Origin: Brevibacillus fortis
GTDB lineage: Bacteria; Bacillota; Bacilli; Brevibacillales; Brevibacillaceae
Length of the DNA stretch: 64,000 nt
Direction of reading: 5' to 3'
NCBI RefSeq assembly: GCF_003013395.1
Contig: NZ_PXZM01000012.1
Span: 230,143 to 294,142 of the forward strand
Position numbers and translations under genes: made by a program. Position 1 is the stretch's first letter; the number at the start of each line of letters is the position of its first letter. The notes beneath the pieces are model-generated. The model was not told the DNA's origin. It ran no database searches and saw only the letters and a program-made list of their open reading frames with translations. Below are positions 16,665 through 27,395 of this stretch, one piece after another.

Positions 16665-17438
16665 TCAGCGCTGCGTTACCATCGGACGTTCCAGAGCTCC
16701 TGTAATCGCGTTGACAAAATGCCATTTGCCATCGTGAACTACACGCCAGACAGGCACCAGCGTCTGAATATCCGCATCGTAAGAACCGTAATAACCCAAG
16801 CTCACATTCTCAATCCGTTCCCCTGGTGAAATGATTTGCTTGTCCACCAGAGAGCGTAGTGCCGCATAACCAGAGATCACCTGTCGTTCCCCCTGCTGCT
16901 TACGAAGGTGGAAAAAGGTCTGCCTGTAGCCGAGTATCGTTCCGTTATCCAGATACATTTCCAACGGAGCGACGAATACTGGCATTTTATCATAGACCTG
17001 CCAATACAAGAGGCGCGCTTGATTCGATTGATAAGGATCGGCTACGTATTGATCGGAATTAATCAGCCTCGGACCAATTTGACGCAAGAGCTCCTGAGGA
17101 TTCAGCTGGCCACGAATCTGCATCGGTGGGTCCAGCTTGGCAGCCAGCGCCATCTTTTCTACCGTTGCCTGAAGTCCTGATATCTCATGCAAGGAAATCG
17201 GATTAATTCCGATATACTCCGCATCCAAATTGGACATTTCTGGTGTATCCTGCGGCACTTCTGTATCCAATGTGATATTTTGCTGATTCAAGTACAGCTC
17301 TGTATTCCATTTCTCACTCTGCGCGACTTCCTTGTCATTCCACAAACTAATGCGCGTCACATACACCTGATACAAGAGAAACAAATCGAGGAGAAGAAAG
17401 GCCCAGATCAGGATCGTCTTGGTCCTACTCCAATCCAT
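16665..17438 (-). CDS. walI: WalI (YycI), regulator of WalK
   Basis: 257 residues: a short cytoplasmic start, one transmembrane helix (IWAFLLLDLFLLYQVYV, about 9-26), then an extracytoplasmic domain with two YycH/YycI-type repeats. With WalH it holds the WalK kinase in check at the membrane. ATG 17438 has AGGGAGGAGG upstream and overlaps the end of walH by 14 bases, showing translational coupling. Confidence 0.92.
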   Translation of the reverse strand: MDWSRTKTILIWAFLLLDLFLLYQVYVTRISLWNDKEVAQSEKWNTELYLNQQNITLDTEVPQDTPEMSNLDAEYIGINPISLHEISGLQATVEKMALAAKLDPPMQIRGQLNPQELLRQIGPRLINSDQYVADPYQSNQARLLYWQVYDKMPVFVAPLEMYLDNGTILGYRQTFFHLRKQQGERQVISGYAALRSLVDKQIISPGERIENVSLGYYGSYDADIQTLVPVWRVVHDGKWHFVNAITGALERPMVTQR

Positions 17439-18807
17439 GCGCCTTCCCTCCTCCCTGTTTGGTGTGCGCAGAAATATACAGGTTCGCCTGATTCGCCAAT
17501 TCCACAACCCAGATTGGCATCAGATCTACGTATCCTTCGCCTACTTTGGTATGGTAAGCCAAATAAGCGTCGGTGATCTTTTCTGTATCCGCCAGTTTTT
17601 TGTCACGGATATACTGATACAGCTCCGGACCAGACATGACCGTCCACTCTTTGTTATCGATATACTTGTCCAAATCCAGCAGTGAACGACTCATCGTCAC
17701 AACCTGGCCTGCTTCAGAGGTAATTTGGATCGTATCGATTTGCTTGACCTCCCCTTCACTGATTAAGGGATACGCCCCCAAGTACTGACGGAACGTGATC
17801 AAGTCTTTTTCATTGTAGCTCTTCTTGATTTGTTCAAAATGATACTCATCAAGCCAGCCTAAGTGCTTATTCATGAAGGTAACTGCACTCTGCACTTTTT
17901 CTTCATCAGACAGCTCCTGATCCCGCTGTTGGTATGCCGGATCGGTAAACGTGAACGCCTGCTGCTCCGATCTCAATTGAATCGATCTGCTGCCATCTGT
18001 AAAAATAACCGTTTTGTCCCGCTCCATGATCTGTCTGACCAGCGATTGATCGATAAAGTAGGACTCGATCAGTCTTTCATTCGTAACAGGTACATAGCTG
18101 TAGCGGAATTGCTGCATGCGCAACTGATTTTTGGGCAAATAATAGGTGTTCCATATCGGCACATGCCCTTCCAAATCTACGAAGCTCCGCTCTGGTTTGA
18201 CGATTTTCATGATTTGCTCAGGCATTAAATCACCAGAAGCCAAATACGACTCTCGCAAATCCTTGGGGCTGATCGACGTTCGAGAACGCATCATTCGCCC
18301 TTCCTCAGTCGACAAAAATAACGCGTAGACGACATCTTCTTCCTTCTCGTAGTACAACCACAATCGGTCAATCCCTTTCATTTGGTTGTCAAACTCATCC
18401 CGAAAGGTTACCAGCCGACCTACAATTGACAAGGGAACCGTGCTCCGAAAGCGCACTTCCAATCCCATCTTTTCCCGGGCAATATCTTCCCATTTCTCAT
18501 TGGAGATGGTGAGCGGAGAAAAATCAAGGAAGATCCATTTCGACATTTCTCGCACGATCAAACTGTAAGGAGCGTCGGTTGCGGATGCTTTCGTGTGGCG
18601 ATCTTCCCCATAGTGAAAAACAACGGATTCCGGCGTAACGAGCTGTTCGAGTTGTTTTTCCTGAACTGGCTTTGACTGCGTGTACTCTGCCGGTTCAATA
18701 AATTGCAGGTTAGGTTGATTCGACCACAACATCGCTGTCAAAACAAAGCTGGCTAGCACTAGCAGATTGAGTAAGACGGTCTTGGCAGGCTCTAGCATCC
18801 GCTTCAT
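17425..18807 (-). CDS. walH: WalH (YycH), regulator of WalK
   Basis: 460 residues with one N-terminal transmembrane helix (VLLNLLVLASFVLTAMLW) and a long extracytoplasmic domain. The ATG at 18807 overlaps the walK stop (ATGA) and has CAAGGAGG upstream; a longer ORF reading into walK is rejected. In B. subtilis it forms a ternary complex with WalI and WalK and lowers kinase activity. Confidence 0.93.
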   Translation of the reverse strand: MKRMLEPAKTVLLNLLVLASFVLTAMLWSNQPNLQFIEPAEYTQSKPVQEKQLEQLVTPESVVFHYGEDRHTKASATDAPYSLIVREMSKWIFLDFSPLTISNEKWEDIAREKMGLEVRFRSTVPLSIVGRLVTFRDEFDNQMKGIDRLWLYYEKEEDVVYALFLSTEEGRMMRSRTSISPKDLRESYLASGDLMPEQIMKIVKPERSFVDLEGHVPIWNTYYLPKNQLRMQQFRYSYVPVTNERLIESYFIDQSLVRQIMERDKTVIFTDGSRSIQLRSEQQAFTFTDPAYQQRDQELSDEEKVQSAVTFMNKHLGWLDEYHFEQIKKSYNEKDLITFRQYLGAYPLISEGEVKQIDTIQITSEAGQVVTMSRSLLDLDKYIDNKEWTVMSGPELYQYIRDKKLADTEKITDAYLAYHTKVGEGYVDLMPIWVVELANQANLYISAHTKQGGGKAHGLE

Positions 18808-20627
18808 CCCGTTTTTCCTCCTTGGGCAAATGGCACCCAGAACGTTACTGTCGTTCCCTCGTTCCATTCGCTCGTAATCTCGATATCTGCACCGTGTGCC
18901 TGTACTAATTCGCGGGCAATCGCCAATCCCAAGCCAGTTCCACCCTGACCGCGCGAACGCGCCTTGTCTACACGGTAGAACCGCTCAAAGATTCGCTTCA
19001 AATCGCGGCTGGGAATACCGATTCCTGTGTCGGTGATGGAGATTTGTACCCGCTTTTGCTTATGGTTCTCTCTTGCCTTGAGAACCACGGAGCCTCCTTG
19101 AGGCGTATACTTGATTGCATTGGACAAAAGATTGTCCAATACTTGATTGATCGCATCCAGATCAATATAGACCGGCGGAAGCTTGCTCGGCATATCCAAG
19201 CTGAGCTGAACCTCCTGTTGCTCACTGAACATGGAAAAACGATCGGCAGCATAGCGAAGCAATCGATTGATGTCCGCTTCCTTACAATGCAGACGAACTC
19301 CCTGCGAATCAAAACGCGATAGCTGCAACAAATCGTTCACCAAGCGAATCATGCGCTCAGTCTCCGACGACGTGACTTTCAAGAAACGCTGGGACAGCTC
19401 CGGCTCTTCCACTGCGCCGTCCAGCAGGGCTTCTACATAGCTTTTAATGGTCGTCAGCGGTGTCCGCAGCTCATGCGACACGTTCGCAACGAATTCGCGG
19501 CGTTGCTGCTCCAGTCGCTGCTGCTCCGTCACATCCGCTACGACAGCAATAATCCCGCCCATTTTTTTGCTATCCTGCTGCAAGGGCGTAAACGTCACAC
19601 GCAGGATCACTTCTTCCTTATTCGGCAACGTCATCTCAATAAAAAGCGGTTCTTCCTGCGCATAGAGCGACATCTCATCCTCTGGCGGCAGGCCCAACAG
19701 ATCATACAAGGTGCGTCTCTTGAGAAGGACGTCAGCCATCGTCACTTGCAACATATCTTCTGCTGCTCGATTAAACAGAATGATTTGCCCATTGCGATTA
19801 GCAGCAATGACACCGTCCGTCATGTTGCTCAAGATTCCCGCGAGCTTCTCACGCTCTTCTTCTTGCTGCAAGATCGCTTCCTGCAATCGCAAGGTCATAT
19901 GATTAAAAGCCATACCAAGTTGGCCAATTTCATCATCGCTATAGACACGTACACTACTGTTAAAATCCCCGTCTGCCACCAATCTTGCCTGACGGGTCAT
20001 CTCCTTCACAGGCTTGGTGATGGTGCGGGCCAATACGACCCCGAGCACTGCCGTAATGACCAGTGCGATCATCGTACCTGTCGACAAGATGCCGTTCATT
20101 TTGCCAATCGTCGCGTAAGTACCCTCCATCGACGCAATCATGTAGACTGCACCATATACGATCTGGTCGCCCTTTACAGGGAGAGCCAATACTTTTACCC
20201 GCGCTCCCGTCTTCGGATCGATCCGCATCGATTCACTGCGCGTCCCGAGCAAGGCAACCGTCACTTCAGGCTGCGAGGTCCGCTGACCAATTGTACTTTT
20301 GTCCTCCGTCGTCGCAACCACCGTTCTTGTCTGATCGATGACCTGCACATTCGCTCCATTGATTTTTACTAGGTTGTTGATCAGGTTGTCGATGTCCTGG
20401 CGATTTTGTTCGGCGTTTGATTCCTTCCCGTCATGCGGGCGCAAATCGCTTTCCAGCAAACTCGCCAACAAACTAGCTTGTCCATTCAATGCCTCGGAAA
20501 AGTTGTTGATGTAGTAGCTCTCGACTTCCCTCGCAAAATAGGCGCTAATAAATTGCATTGCAAGCAAAATCAACAGCATGTAAATGATGACCATTTTCCA
20601 CTGAACGGTTTTGAACAGCCGCCTCAT
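18804..20627 (-). CDS. walK: Sensor histidine kinase WalK (VicK/YycG)
   Basis: 607 residues. Transmembrane helices are at about 11-31 and 183-203, enclosing an extracytoplasmic PAS-like sensor. These are followed by HAMP (about 204-256), a cytoplasmic PAS (260-370), the phospho-acceptor His385 in SHELRTP, and an HATPase domain with [19 protein letters not shown] and GTGLGLAI boxes. It phosphorylates WalR in response to cell-wall lipid-II/peptidoglycan status and is essential in most Firmicutes. It overlaps walR by ATGA. Confidence 0.97.
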   Translation of the reverse strand: MRRLFKTVQWKMVIIYMLLILLAMQFISAYFAREVESYYINNFSEALNGQASLLASLLESDLRPHDGKESNAEQNRQDIDNLINNLVKINGANVQVIDQTRTVVATTEDKSTIGQRTSQPEVTVALLGTRSESMRIDPKTGARVKVLALPVKGDQIVYGAVYMIASMEGTYATIGKMNGILSTGTMIALVITAVLGVVLARTITKPVKEMTRQARLVADGDFNSSVRVYSDDEIGQLGMAFNHMTLRLQEAILQQEEEREKLAGILSNMTDGVIAANRNGQIILFNRAAEDMLQVTMADVLLKRRTLYDLLGLPPEDEMSLYAQEEPLFIEMTLPNKEEVILRVTFTPLQQDSKKMGGIIAVVADVTEQQRLEQQRREFVANVSHELRTPLTTIKSYVEALLDGAVEEPELSQRFLKVTSSETERMIRLVNDLLQLSRFDSQGVRLHCKEADINRLLRYAADRFSMFSEQQEVQLSLDMPSKLPPVYIDLDAINQVLDNLLSNAIKYTPQGGSVVLKARENHKQKRVQISITDTGIGIPSRDLKRIFERFYRVDKARSRGQGGTGLGLAIARELVQAHGADIEITSEWNEGTTVTFWVPFAQGGKTG

Positions 20628-21334
20628 CCAGGCTGGCCTCCTATGCCGGGATTGCGTAATGTATAGCCCAAACCACGCCGTGTGATAATGTACTTCGGCT
20701 GGCTCGGATCATCCTCGATTTTTTCCCGTAAACGACGGATAGTCACATCTACCGTCCGTACATCGCCAAAATAGTCAAATCCCCAGACCGACTGCAATAG
20801 ATGCTCTCGCGTCAATACTTGTCCCTGATGGCGAGCGAGGTACACCAGCAGCTCAAACTCACGGTGCGTCAGCTCTAATGCTTCTCCCACCTTTTCGACG
20901 GTATACGAGTTCAAATCGATTTCTAACTCATGCACGCGCAGTAGATGCTGGCTATCCTTCTCTTCCACTTTCGAGCGGTTACGGCGCAAATGGGCCTTTA
21001 CACGGGCTACCAGCTCACGCGTACTAAATGGCTTCGTCACGTAATCATCCGCGCCCAATTCCAGCCCGAGTACTTTATCCAGTTCAGAGTCTTTGGCAGT
21101 CAGCATGATGATCGGAACATCATATGTTTGGCGAACCGTTCGGCATACGTCCATTCCGTCTCTGCCTGGAAGCATAACATCCAATAAAATCAGATCCGGT
21201 CGCTCATTCTTGACCACGACAAGCGCCTCATCACCATCGTAGGCGCATACGACCTGATATCCTTCTTTTTCAAACGTGAATTTCAAAATATCTGCAATCG
21301 GTTTTTCATCATCTACTACGAGGAGTTTTGCCAT
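20624..21334 (-). CDS. walR: Response regulator WalR (VicR/YycF)
   Basis: 236 residues, OmpR/PhoB class. The receiver domain has Asp8-Asp9, the phospho-acceptor Asp52 ([11 protein letters not shown]) and Lys102-region TKPF. The C-terminal winged helix ([17 protein letters not shown]) binds WalR boxes upstream of autolysin and wall genes. It is the first gene of walRKHIJ. AGGAGGGCGCAGG precedes ATG. Confidence 0.97.
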   Translation of the reverse strand: MAKLLVVDDEKPIADILKFTFEKEGYQVVCAYDGDEALVVVKNERPDLILLDVMLPGRDGMDVCRTVRQTYDVPIIMLTAKDSELDKVLGLELGADDYVTKPFSTRELVARVKAHLRRNRSKVEEKDSQHLLRVHELEIDLNSYTVEKVGEALELTHREFELLVYLARHQGQVLTREHLLQSVWGFDYFGDVRTVDVTIRRLREKIEDDPSQPKYIITRRGLGYTLRNPGIGGQPG

Positions 21335-21489
21335 CCTGCGCCCTCCTATTTCTGTAAGTACGTGTTCATACAGTCGTCTGTTTCCTCTTAAACTGCCTCT
21401 TCAAGGATTCCACTTCGACCATCACTATTCCTCTACAATACACCATGTACGCCGTGTAAAGAAGGGCTTGGCATTCAATCCCTGCCAAC

Positions 21490-21521
21490 AAAAAAAGGGC
21501 CCCTCCTAAGAGTTGCCCTTT
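21490..21521 (-). terminator. Terminator of the M23 peptidase gene
   Basis: AAAGGGC/GCCCTTT stem with a 14-base loop and a T7 run on the minus strand, 21 bases past the stop codon. Confidence 0.7.
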
Positions 21522-21541
21522 CTTATCCAGAAATTACATGT

Positions 21542-23038
21542 CTATTTTAAGTAACGAATCGGGTTTTGGTTTCGTCCATTCTGTATAACCTCAAAATGCA
21601 GGTGGACGCCGGTCGATTGTCCAGTAGAACCCTTTACGCCGATTTTCTTTCCTTGGCTAACAACGTCGCCGACTTTCACATTAATGCTGCTCATGTGACC
21701 GTACAACGTCTTCATTCCATTGCCGTGGTCGATGATAACCGATTTTCCATAGTCACCATTCCAACCAGCGAATGTGACACGTCCATTGTCTGCCGCCATG
21801 ACAGAACCAGAACCGGCAATATCAATTCCTTTGTGCATGCTGCCCCAGCGTTGGCCAAAGCCGCTGCTGATATACCCGCTAGCAGGCCAGCTCAAACGGC
21901 CTGTTCCGCGCGATGGGATAACTTTTGTACCGCGCTCCATAATTTTGGTTACAGGCTGCACAGTTACATCTTGTTTGATGACTTTGCGATTGACTACTTG
22001 TCCATTTTCTTTCACAACTTCGTACTTAACTGTTTTACTGCCGTTTTTACCTTCTTGTACGACTTTTGTTTCGCCTTTAGGAACCTTGTCATTGTTATTA
22101 ATTTGCGTATTAAAAGCAATAACCTCTTGCTGATCTACTTCTTCTTTAACTTGTACAGTAACCAGTGGACGCACTGCGGTTACATTAATTTCTTGTCCCA
22201 ATTTAAGGACAGTATTTTCCGTGACGCCTGGGTTGTTCGCGTAAATATCTTTTGATGTAATGTCGTATTTCTTCGCGATGCAACCGATGCAATCGCCTTC
22301 TACAACCGTGTGCTTCATATCCTTGAAGGTGCCTTTTACCAGCAACTCCTCGAGTTTATCGGCAGACAAAATTTGAGATGCATCGACTGTTTCGGTTTGC
22401 ATCTCTACGTTTTCTTTAAATGCGACTTCTTTTACCGGATTTGGTTTGACTGGGACTGCTGATGCTGCTGCTACAACAGCCTTTTTCCCTGTCGTTGCAG
22501 GAACTCCGGAATATTTTTGCTTCACATCAGCCAGTACTTCATCAGCTGATTGCTGGTCTGGCAGGTAACCTACCACTTTGCCATCAATCATCAGCTTAAC
22601 GCCCTGAACCTTGAGATCCGCTACGGATGCTAGAGCTTGTACAGCGGCATCATTATTGAACGGTGCCTTGAATTCACGCTCTTCTTCAAATGCGATATAG
22701 TTAGCCACTTGCAAGTTAAGGCCTGTTTTTGCCTTTTCCTCTTCCAGCTTGGCTGCTGTCCAGTTATGTATCACATTTGGATCGTTTACCACGCCGATCT
22801 CTTTGCCATTCACACTGACATGGTAGACAGAATTGACATTGCTTGTGTAATAGTATTGTGCAGATGCTCCAGCAGCAATCGTCAATACTAGACCTGCCGC
22901 AACTGAAAGCGATTGTTTTTTATGCGACTGGATGTAAGAGCTTGTACGTTTCAATGTACGTTTCGCCAGATCACTGCAATCCCGAACGATTCGTGATGAC
23001 CGTTCCTGCAGCTTGGCCTTCCATTCCGACCAATGCAT
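21542..23038 (-). CDS. Membrane-anchored M23 endopeptidase with LysM and G5 domains
   Basis: 498 residues from ATG 23038 (CAGGAGGGACAAGTT upstream; an earlier ATG at 23137 has no such site). One transmembrane segment (SVAAGLVLTIAAGASA) anchors it. Next come an extracytoplasmic domain, a LysM-like segment (KHTVVEGDCIGCIAKKYDI), a G5 domain (VTVQVKEEVDQQEVIAF onward) and an M23 peptidase with HKGIDIAG and HLHFEV zinc motifs. It probably cuts peptide cross-links of the cell wall. Lying directly upstream of walR, it is a plausible WalR target, but no clear WalR box was found. Confidence 0.9.
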   Translation of the reverse strand: MHWSEWKAKLQERSSRIVRDCSDLAKRTLKRTSSYIQSHKKQSLSVAAGLVLTIAAGASAQYYYTSNVNSVYHVSVNGKEIGVVNDPNVIHNWTAAKLEEEKAKTGLNLQVANYIAFEEEREFKAPFNNDAAVQALASVADLKVQGVKLMIDGKVVGYLPDQQSADEVLADVKQKYSGVPATTGKKAVVAAASAVPVKPNPVKEVAFKENVEMQTETVDASQILSADKLEELLVKGTFKDMKHTVVEGDCIGCIAKKYDITSKDIYANNPGVTENTVLKLGQEINVTAVRPLVTVQVKEEVDQQEVIAFNTQINNNDKVPKGETKVVQEGKNGSKTVKYEVVKENGQVVNRKVIKQDVTVQPVTKIMERGTKVIPSRGTGRLSWPASGYISSGFGQRWGSMHKGIDIAGSGSVMAADNGRVTFAGWNGDYGKSVIIDHGNGMKTLYGHMSSINVKVGDVVSQGKKIGVKGSTGQSTGVHLHFEVIQNGRNQNPIRYLK

Positions 23039-23295
23039 AACTTGTCCCTCCTGAAAACAGATACAACTTGCTCGTTCCATTTCCTGAAAATTTTTAATAT
23101 ATTGACTAGGTCGTATATCCCATAATTTAGTTTCCATTAATCTGCCAAATTGCCTAAAGAAACCAACTATGTCGACTTTACCATAAGATTAACGACAACA
23201 TCAAGTGTAAATTGCTGTCGAATAAAAAAATAGACGTAGAGTCACTATATGTACAAATAATTGGTAGTATTTATCATAAATGGGAGCTGATATGC

Positions 23296-23667
23296 GTGAA
23301 GGAACGCAACATCTTGGCAGGATTCCTCACCGAGGACGATGCACAAAAGGCGGAAAATGCGCTTCGACAAGCCGGTTTTTCCATCATTCAAATCGACAGG
23401 ATCGGGCAAATCCCGGATGAGGGGATTGAACGGATCATGAATCCACTTACTGGTAGCTTTCCAGGCTTAGGTTCCCTGACACTGTCGGGAAATTTTCCAA
23501 GTGGACGGGATGCCAGCATTCTGGCAGCCGCAGACCCCGATGCCAGTGGTTACACGGATCGAGACGACAGCTATTACAACCGCACTGTCCTATTAACAGC
23601 AGTCGTCCCAGAGGAACAGGCCGATGAAGCGACTAGGATCATTGAATCATTTGGAGGCCTGATCTAA
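23296..23667 (+). CDS. Hypothetical 123-aa protein, stress-protein-like
   Basis: Starts at GTG 23296, with GGGAG nine bases upstream. Two similar segments, NILAGFLTEDDAQKAENAL and TVLLTAVVPEEQADEATRII, suggest a duplicated ferredoxin-like fold as in YflT/general-stress-17M proteins, joined by a Gly/Ser/Asp-rich linker. Function unknown. It is one of few plus-strand genes left of oriC. Confidence 0.7.
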   Translation: MKERNILAGFLTEDDAQKAENALRQAGFSIIQIDRIGQIPDEGIERIMNPLTGSFPGLGSLTLSGNFPSGRDASILAAADPDASGYTDRDDSYYNRTVLLTAVVPEEQADEATRIIESFGGLI

Positions 23668-23676
23668 AATAAATAT

Positions 23677-23711
23677 AGCCATCTTCCCTTAACTAACTAG
23701 GAAAGATGGCT
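23677..23711. terminator. Bidirectional terminator between convergent genes
   Basis: AGCCATCTTCC pairs with GGAAAGATGGCT. It serves the plus-strand 123-aa gene and the minus-strand 72-aa gene, which converge here. Confidence 0.65.
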
Positions 23712-23735
23712 TATTTCGTTATCGGCATCGAAGAT

Positions 23736-23954
23736 TCACACCTCTTGCATCGAGGTAACGTCTTTTAACGCAAGTCTGCGTATTTTCGTTTTCTCGGCGT
23801 CATCTTGTTGTTTGTATGTGGTGATAAAGCATAGGTAGCCATTGTTGAAATGAGTCATGGTTCCCTTGATGACGACGCCATTGATCATCTTCACCTGTAC
23901 ATTTTTGCCCAGCAGCTTCATGGCCTTTTGGTCAAATCCAAAACCCATCATCAC
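23736..23954 (-). CDS. Hypothetical 72-aa protein, small beta-barrel (Sm-like?)
   Basis: Short basic protein with alternating hydrophobic residues (GKNVQVKMINGVVIKGTMTH, then FNNGYLCFITTY) reminiscent of LSm/Hfq-type barrels. The motif evidence is weak. GAGAGGTGAAAAGTG precedes the start, supporting translation. It lies just downstream of purA and is transcribed in the same direction, but purA has its own terminator. Confidence 0.65.
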   Translation of the reverse strand: MMMGFGFDQKAMKLLGKNVQVKMINGVVIKGTMTHFNNGYLCFITTYKQQDDAEKTKIRRLALKDVTSMQEV

Positions 23955-24025
23955 TTTTCACCTCTCCATTTCTCCTTATGTCTATCCATATGCCCAGAGG
24001 GTGTCGTTTCGTGTCTGTCCCTTGT

Positions 24026-24060
24026 AAAAAAAGAAAAGCTGCCGAATGATCGACAGCTTT
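24026..24060 (-). terminator. Terminator of purA
   Basis: AAAGCTG/CAGCTTT stem with a T7 run on the minus strand, 24 bases past purA. Confidence 0.7.
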
Positions 24061-24083
24061 CTTCTATATATATTGTCTACAGC

Positions 24084-25418
<1,335 letters not shown>

Positions 25419-25507
25419 CTAAGTTTACTAAACGAGACTCCCCATGTCAACGCTAAATACGAACATTCATATAGTTAGTTCTTAATATGTTCGGCAATTC
25501 AATATAG

Positions 25508-25534
25508 AAAAAAAAGCCGGAATTTCTCCGACTT
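25508..25534 (-). terminator. Terminator of rplI-dnaB
   Basis: AAGTCGGA pairs with TCCGGCTT (one wobble) with a T8 run on the minus strand, 18 bases beyond dnaB. Confidence 0.65.
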
Positions 25535-25551
25535 TTCTTCCATTCCAACTA

Positions 25552-26901
25552 TTAACCTGCTTGATTTCGAAAGCGATGATCCAGGTTGACGAACTTGTTA
25601 AATTCTTTCAGGAACGCCAACTCCACCGTTCCGGTCGGGCCGTTACGCTGTTTGGCGATAATGACTTCGATGACATTCTTGTTTTCTGATTCCTTGTCAT
25701 AGTAGTCATCACGGTACAAGAAGGCAACGATATCGGCGTCCTGCTCAATCGATCCCGATTCACGGATATCGGACATCATCGGTCGCTTGTCCTGCCGTTG
25801 CTCTACACCACGGCTCAACTGCGACAGGGCAATAACCGGCACGTTCAGCTCACGCGCGATCCCTTTTAGCGTACGAGAGATCTCAGATACTTCCTGCTGA
25901 CGGTTATCTCCTTTGCCTCGTCCATGAATCAGCTGAAGGTAATCGATCAGGATTAAACCCAATCCCTTCTCGGTCTGAAGGCGACGGCATTTCGCCCGGA
26001 TGTCCTGTACAGTAACCCCGGGTGAATCGTCAATGTAAATCGGCGCTTTTGCCAGCGTACCAATTGCCATCGTCAGCTTCTGCCAATCATCTTCCTCCAG
26101 TGACCCTGAACGCATCCGGGACGCATCCAGATTGCCCTCCGCACAAATCATACGCTGTACCAGCTGAGGAGCACCCATCTCCAAGGAGAAGATGGCTACA
26201 GTCTCACCTGCACGGGCCGCTACGTTTTGCGCGAGATTCAAGGCAAAAGCCGTTTTCCCTACGGAAGGACGAGCTGCCAAGATAATCAGGTCACTGCGCT
26301 GCAATCCTGCTGTCATCTTGTCCAAATCTGTATATCCCGTAGAAATCCCCGTAATATCACCGCGTCGCTGACTCAAAAACTCAATCCGCTCGTATGTTTC
26401 CAGAAGGGCATCACGAATCGGTGTAAAACCGCCACTGTTGCGATTTTGACCGATCTCCATGATGTACTTCTCCGCATCCGCGATGATCTGCGTGACATCA
26501 TCCTCACGGGAGTATCCGTCATTGGCAATCTTGGTAGCTGTATGAATCAATCGCCGTAGCAGCGATTTCTCTTCTACAATTTTTGCGTAGTATTCGATGT
26601 TGGCAGCCGTTGGAACTGAGCTGGCGATTTCCGTGATATACGTAACGCCGCCAACTTCATCCAGCAGCTTGTGGTCCTGTAAATCCGCTGTAACCGTAAC
26701 CAGATCGACAGGTTCGCCTTTTTCATACAGGTCCACCATCGTTTGAAAGATGCGCTGATGCGCTGTCTTGTAAAAATCCTCCGGACGGAGAATCTCAATG
26801 GCCGTGATTAAAGCTTCCTTAGACAAGAACACGGCACCCAGTACCGATTGTTCCGCTTCCTTGTTCTGTGGCGGCACACGATCCAAAAACAGGTCGCTCA
26901 C
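25552..26901 (-). CDS. dnaB: Replicative DNA helicase
   Basis: 449-residue hexameric helicase (named DnaC in B. subtilis) that unwinds DNA ahead of the fork. The N-terminal DnaG-interacting domain (about 1-150) is followed by a RecA-like domain with Walker A ARPSVGKTAFAL, Walker B LILIDYLQLI and the SDIRESGSIEQDAD arginine-finger region. It follows rplI by 24 bases, as in Bacillus. Confidence 0.97.
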   Translation of the reverse strand: MSDLFLDRVPPQNKEAEQSVLGAVFLSKEALITAIEILRPEDFYKTAHQRIFQTMVDLYEKGEPVDLVTVTADLQDHKLLDEVGGVTYITEIASSVPTAANIEYYAKIVEEKSLLRRLIHTATKIANDGYSREDDVTQIIADAEKYIMEIGQNRNSGGFTPIRDALLETYERIEFLSQRRGDITGISTGYTDLDKMTAGLQRSDLIILAARPSVGKTAFALNLAQNVAARAGETVAIFSLEMGAPQLVQRMICAEGNLDASRMRSGSLEEDDWQKLTMAIGTLAKAPIYIDDSPGVTVQDIRAKCRRLQTEKGLGLILIDYLQLIHGRGKGDNRQQEVSEISRTLKGIARELNVPVIALSQLSRGVEQRQDKRPMMSDIRESGSIEQDADIVAFLYRDDYYDKESENKNVIEVIIAKQRNGPTGTVELAFLKEFNKFVNLDHRFRNQAG

Positions 26902-26925
26902 GTCACACCCCCCACAATTGAGACA

Positions 26926-27372
26926 TTATTCTTCCACAACGTGTACTTTCAGAGTCACGGTTACTTCGTTGTGCAATTTCACTTTGATTTGCGTCACGCC
27001 CAAAGCTCGGATTGCATCCATTTCGAGCTTACGCTTGTCTACTTTGATTTTATACTGATCTTCCAGCCCTTGCGCTACTTGTTTGCTGGAAATTGCACCG
27101 AACAAGCGACCACCTTCGCCTGCTTTTCCTACTACTTTCACTGTCAGCTCTTCCAGCTTTTTGCCCAGCTCTTGAGCATCCAGCTTTTCTTGCTCCTTGC
27201 GCTTATCTTCGCTGCGCTTTTGAGCGTCAAGCGTTTTCACGTTGCTATCTGTCGCTTCTTTTACCAGCTTCTTTGGCAACAAGAAGTTGCGTACATAGCC
27301 CTCTGACAAATCCTTAACTTCGCCTTTTTTCCCTTGGCCTTTTACATCTTGAAGAAAAATGACTTTCATCAT
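26926..27372 (-). CDS. rplI: Ribosomal protein L9
   Basis: 148 residues: the N-terminal domain [19 protein letters not shown] that binds 23S rRNA, a long connecting helix (about 40-75) and the C-terminal domain. A second Met precedes it (MMKV), so the start may be one codon later. Cotranscribed with dnaB downstream and gdpP upstream. Confidence 0.96.
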   Translation of the reverse strand: MMKVIFLQDVKGQGKKGEVKDLSEGYVRNFLLPKKLVKEATDSNVKTLDAQKRSEDKRKEQEKLDAQELGKKLEELTVKVVGKAGEGGRLFGAISSKQVAQGLEDQYKIKVDKRKLEMDAIRALGVTQIKVKLHNEVTVTLKVHVVEE

Positions 27373-27395
27373 CGTTTCCCCCTTTATATTTTGGC

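Noticed and set aside
23160..23240. Possible WalR box (TGTAAATTGCTGTCG) upstream of the M23 peptidase gene
   Set aside because: Spacing between the two TGT half-sites is ten rather than eleven bases and the second half is poor.
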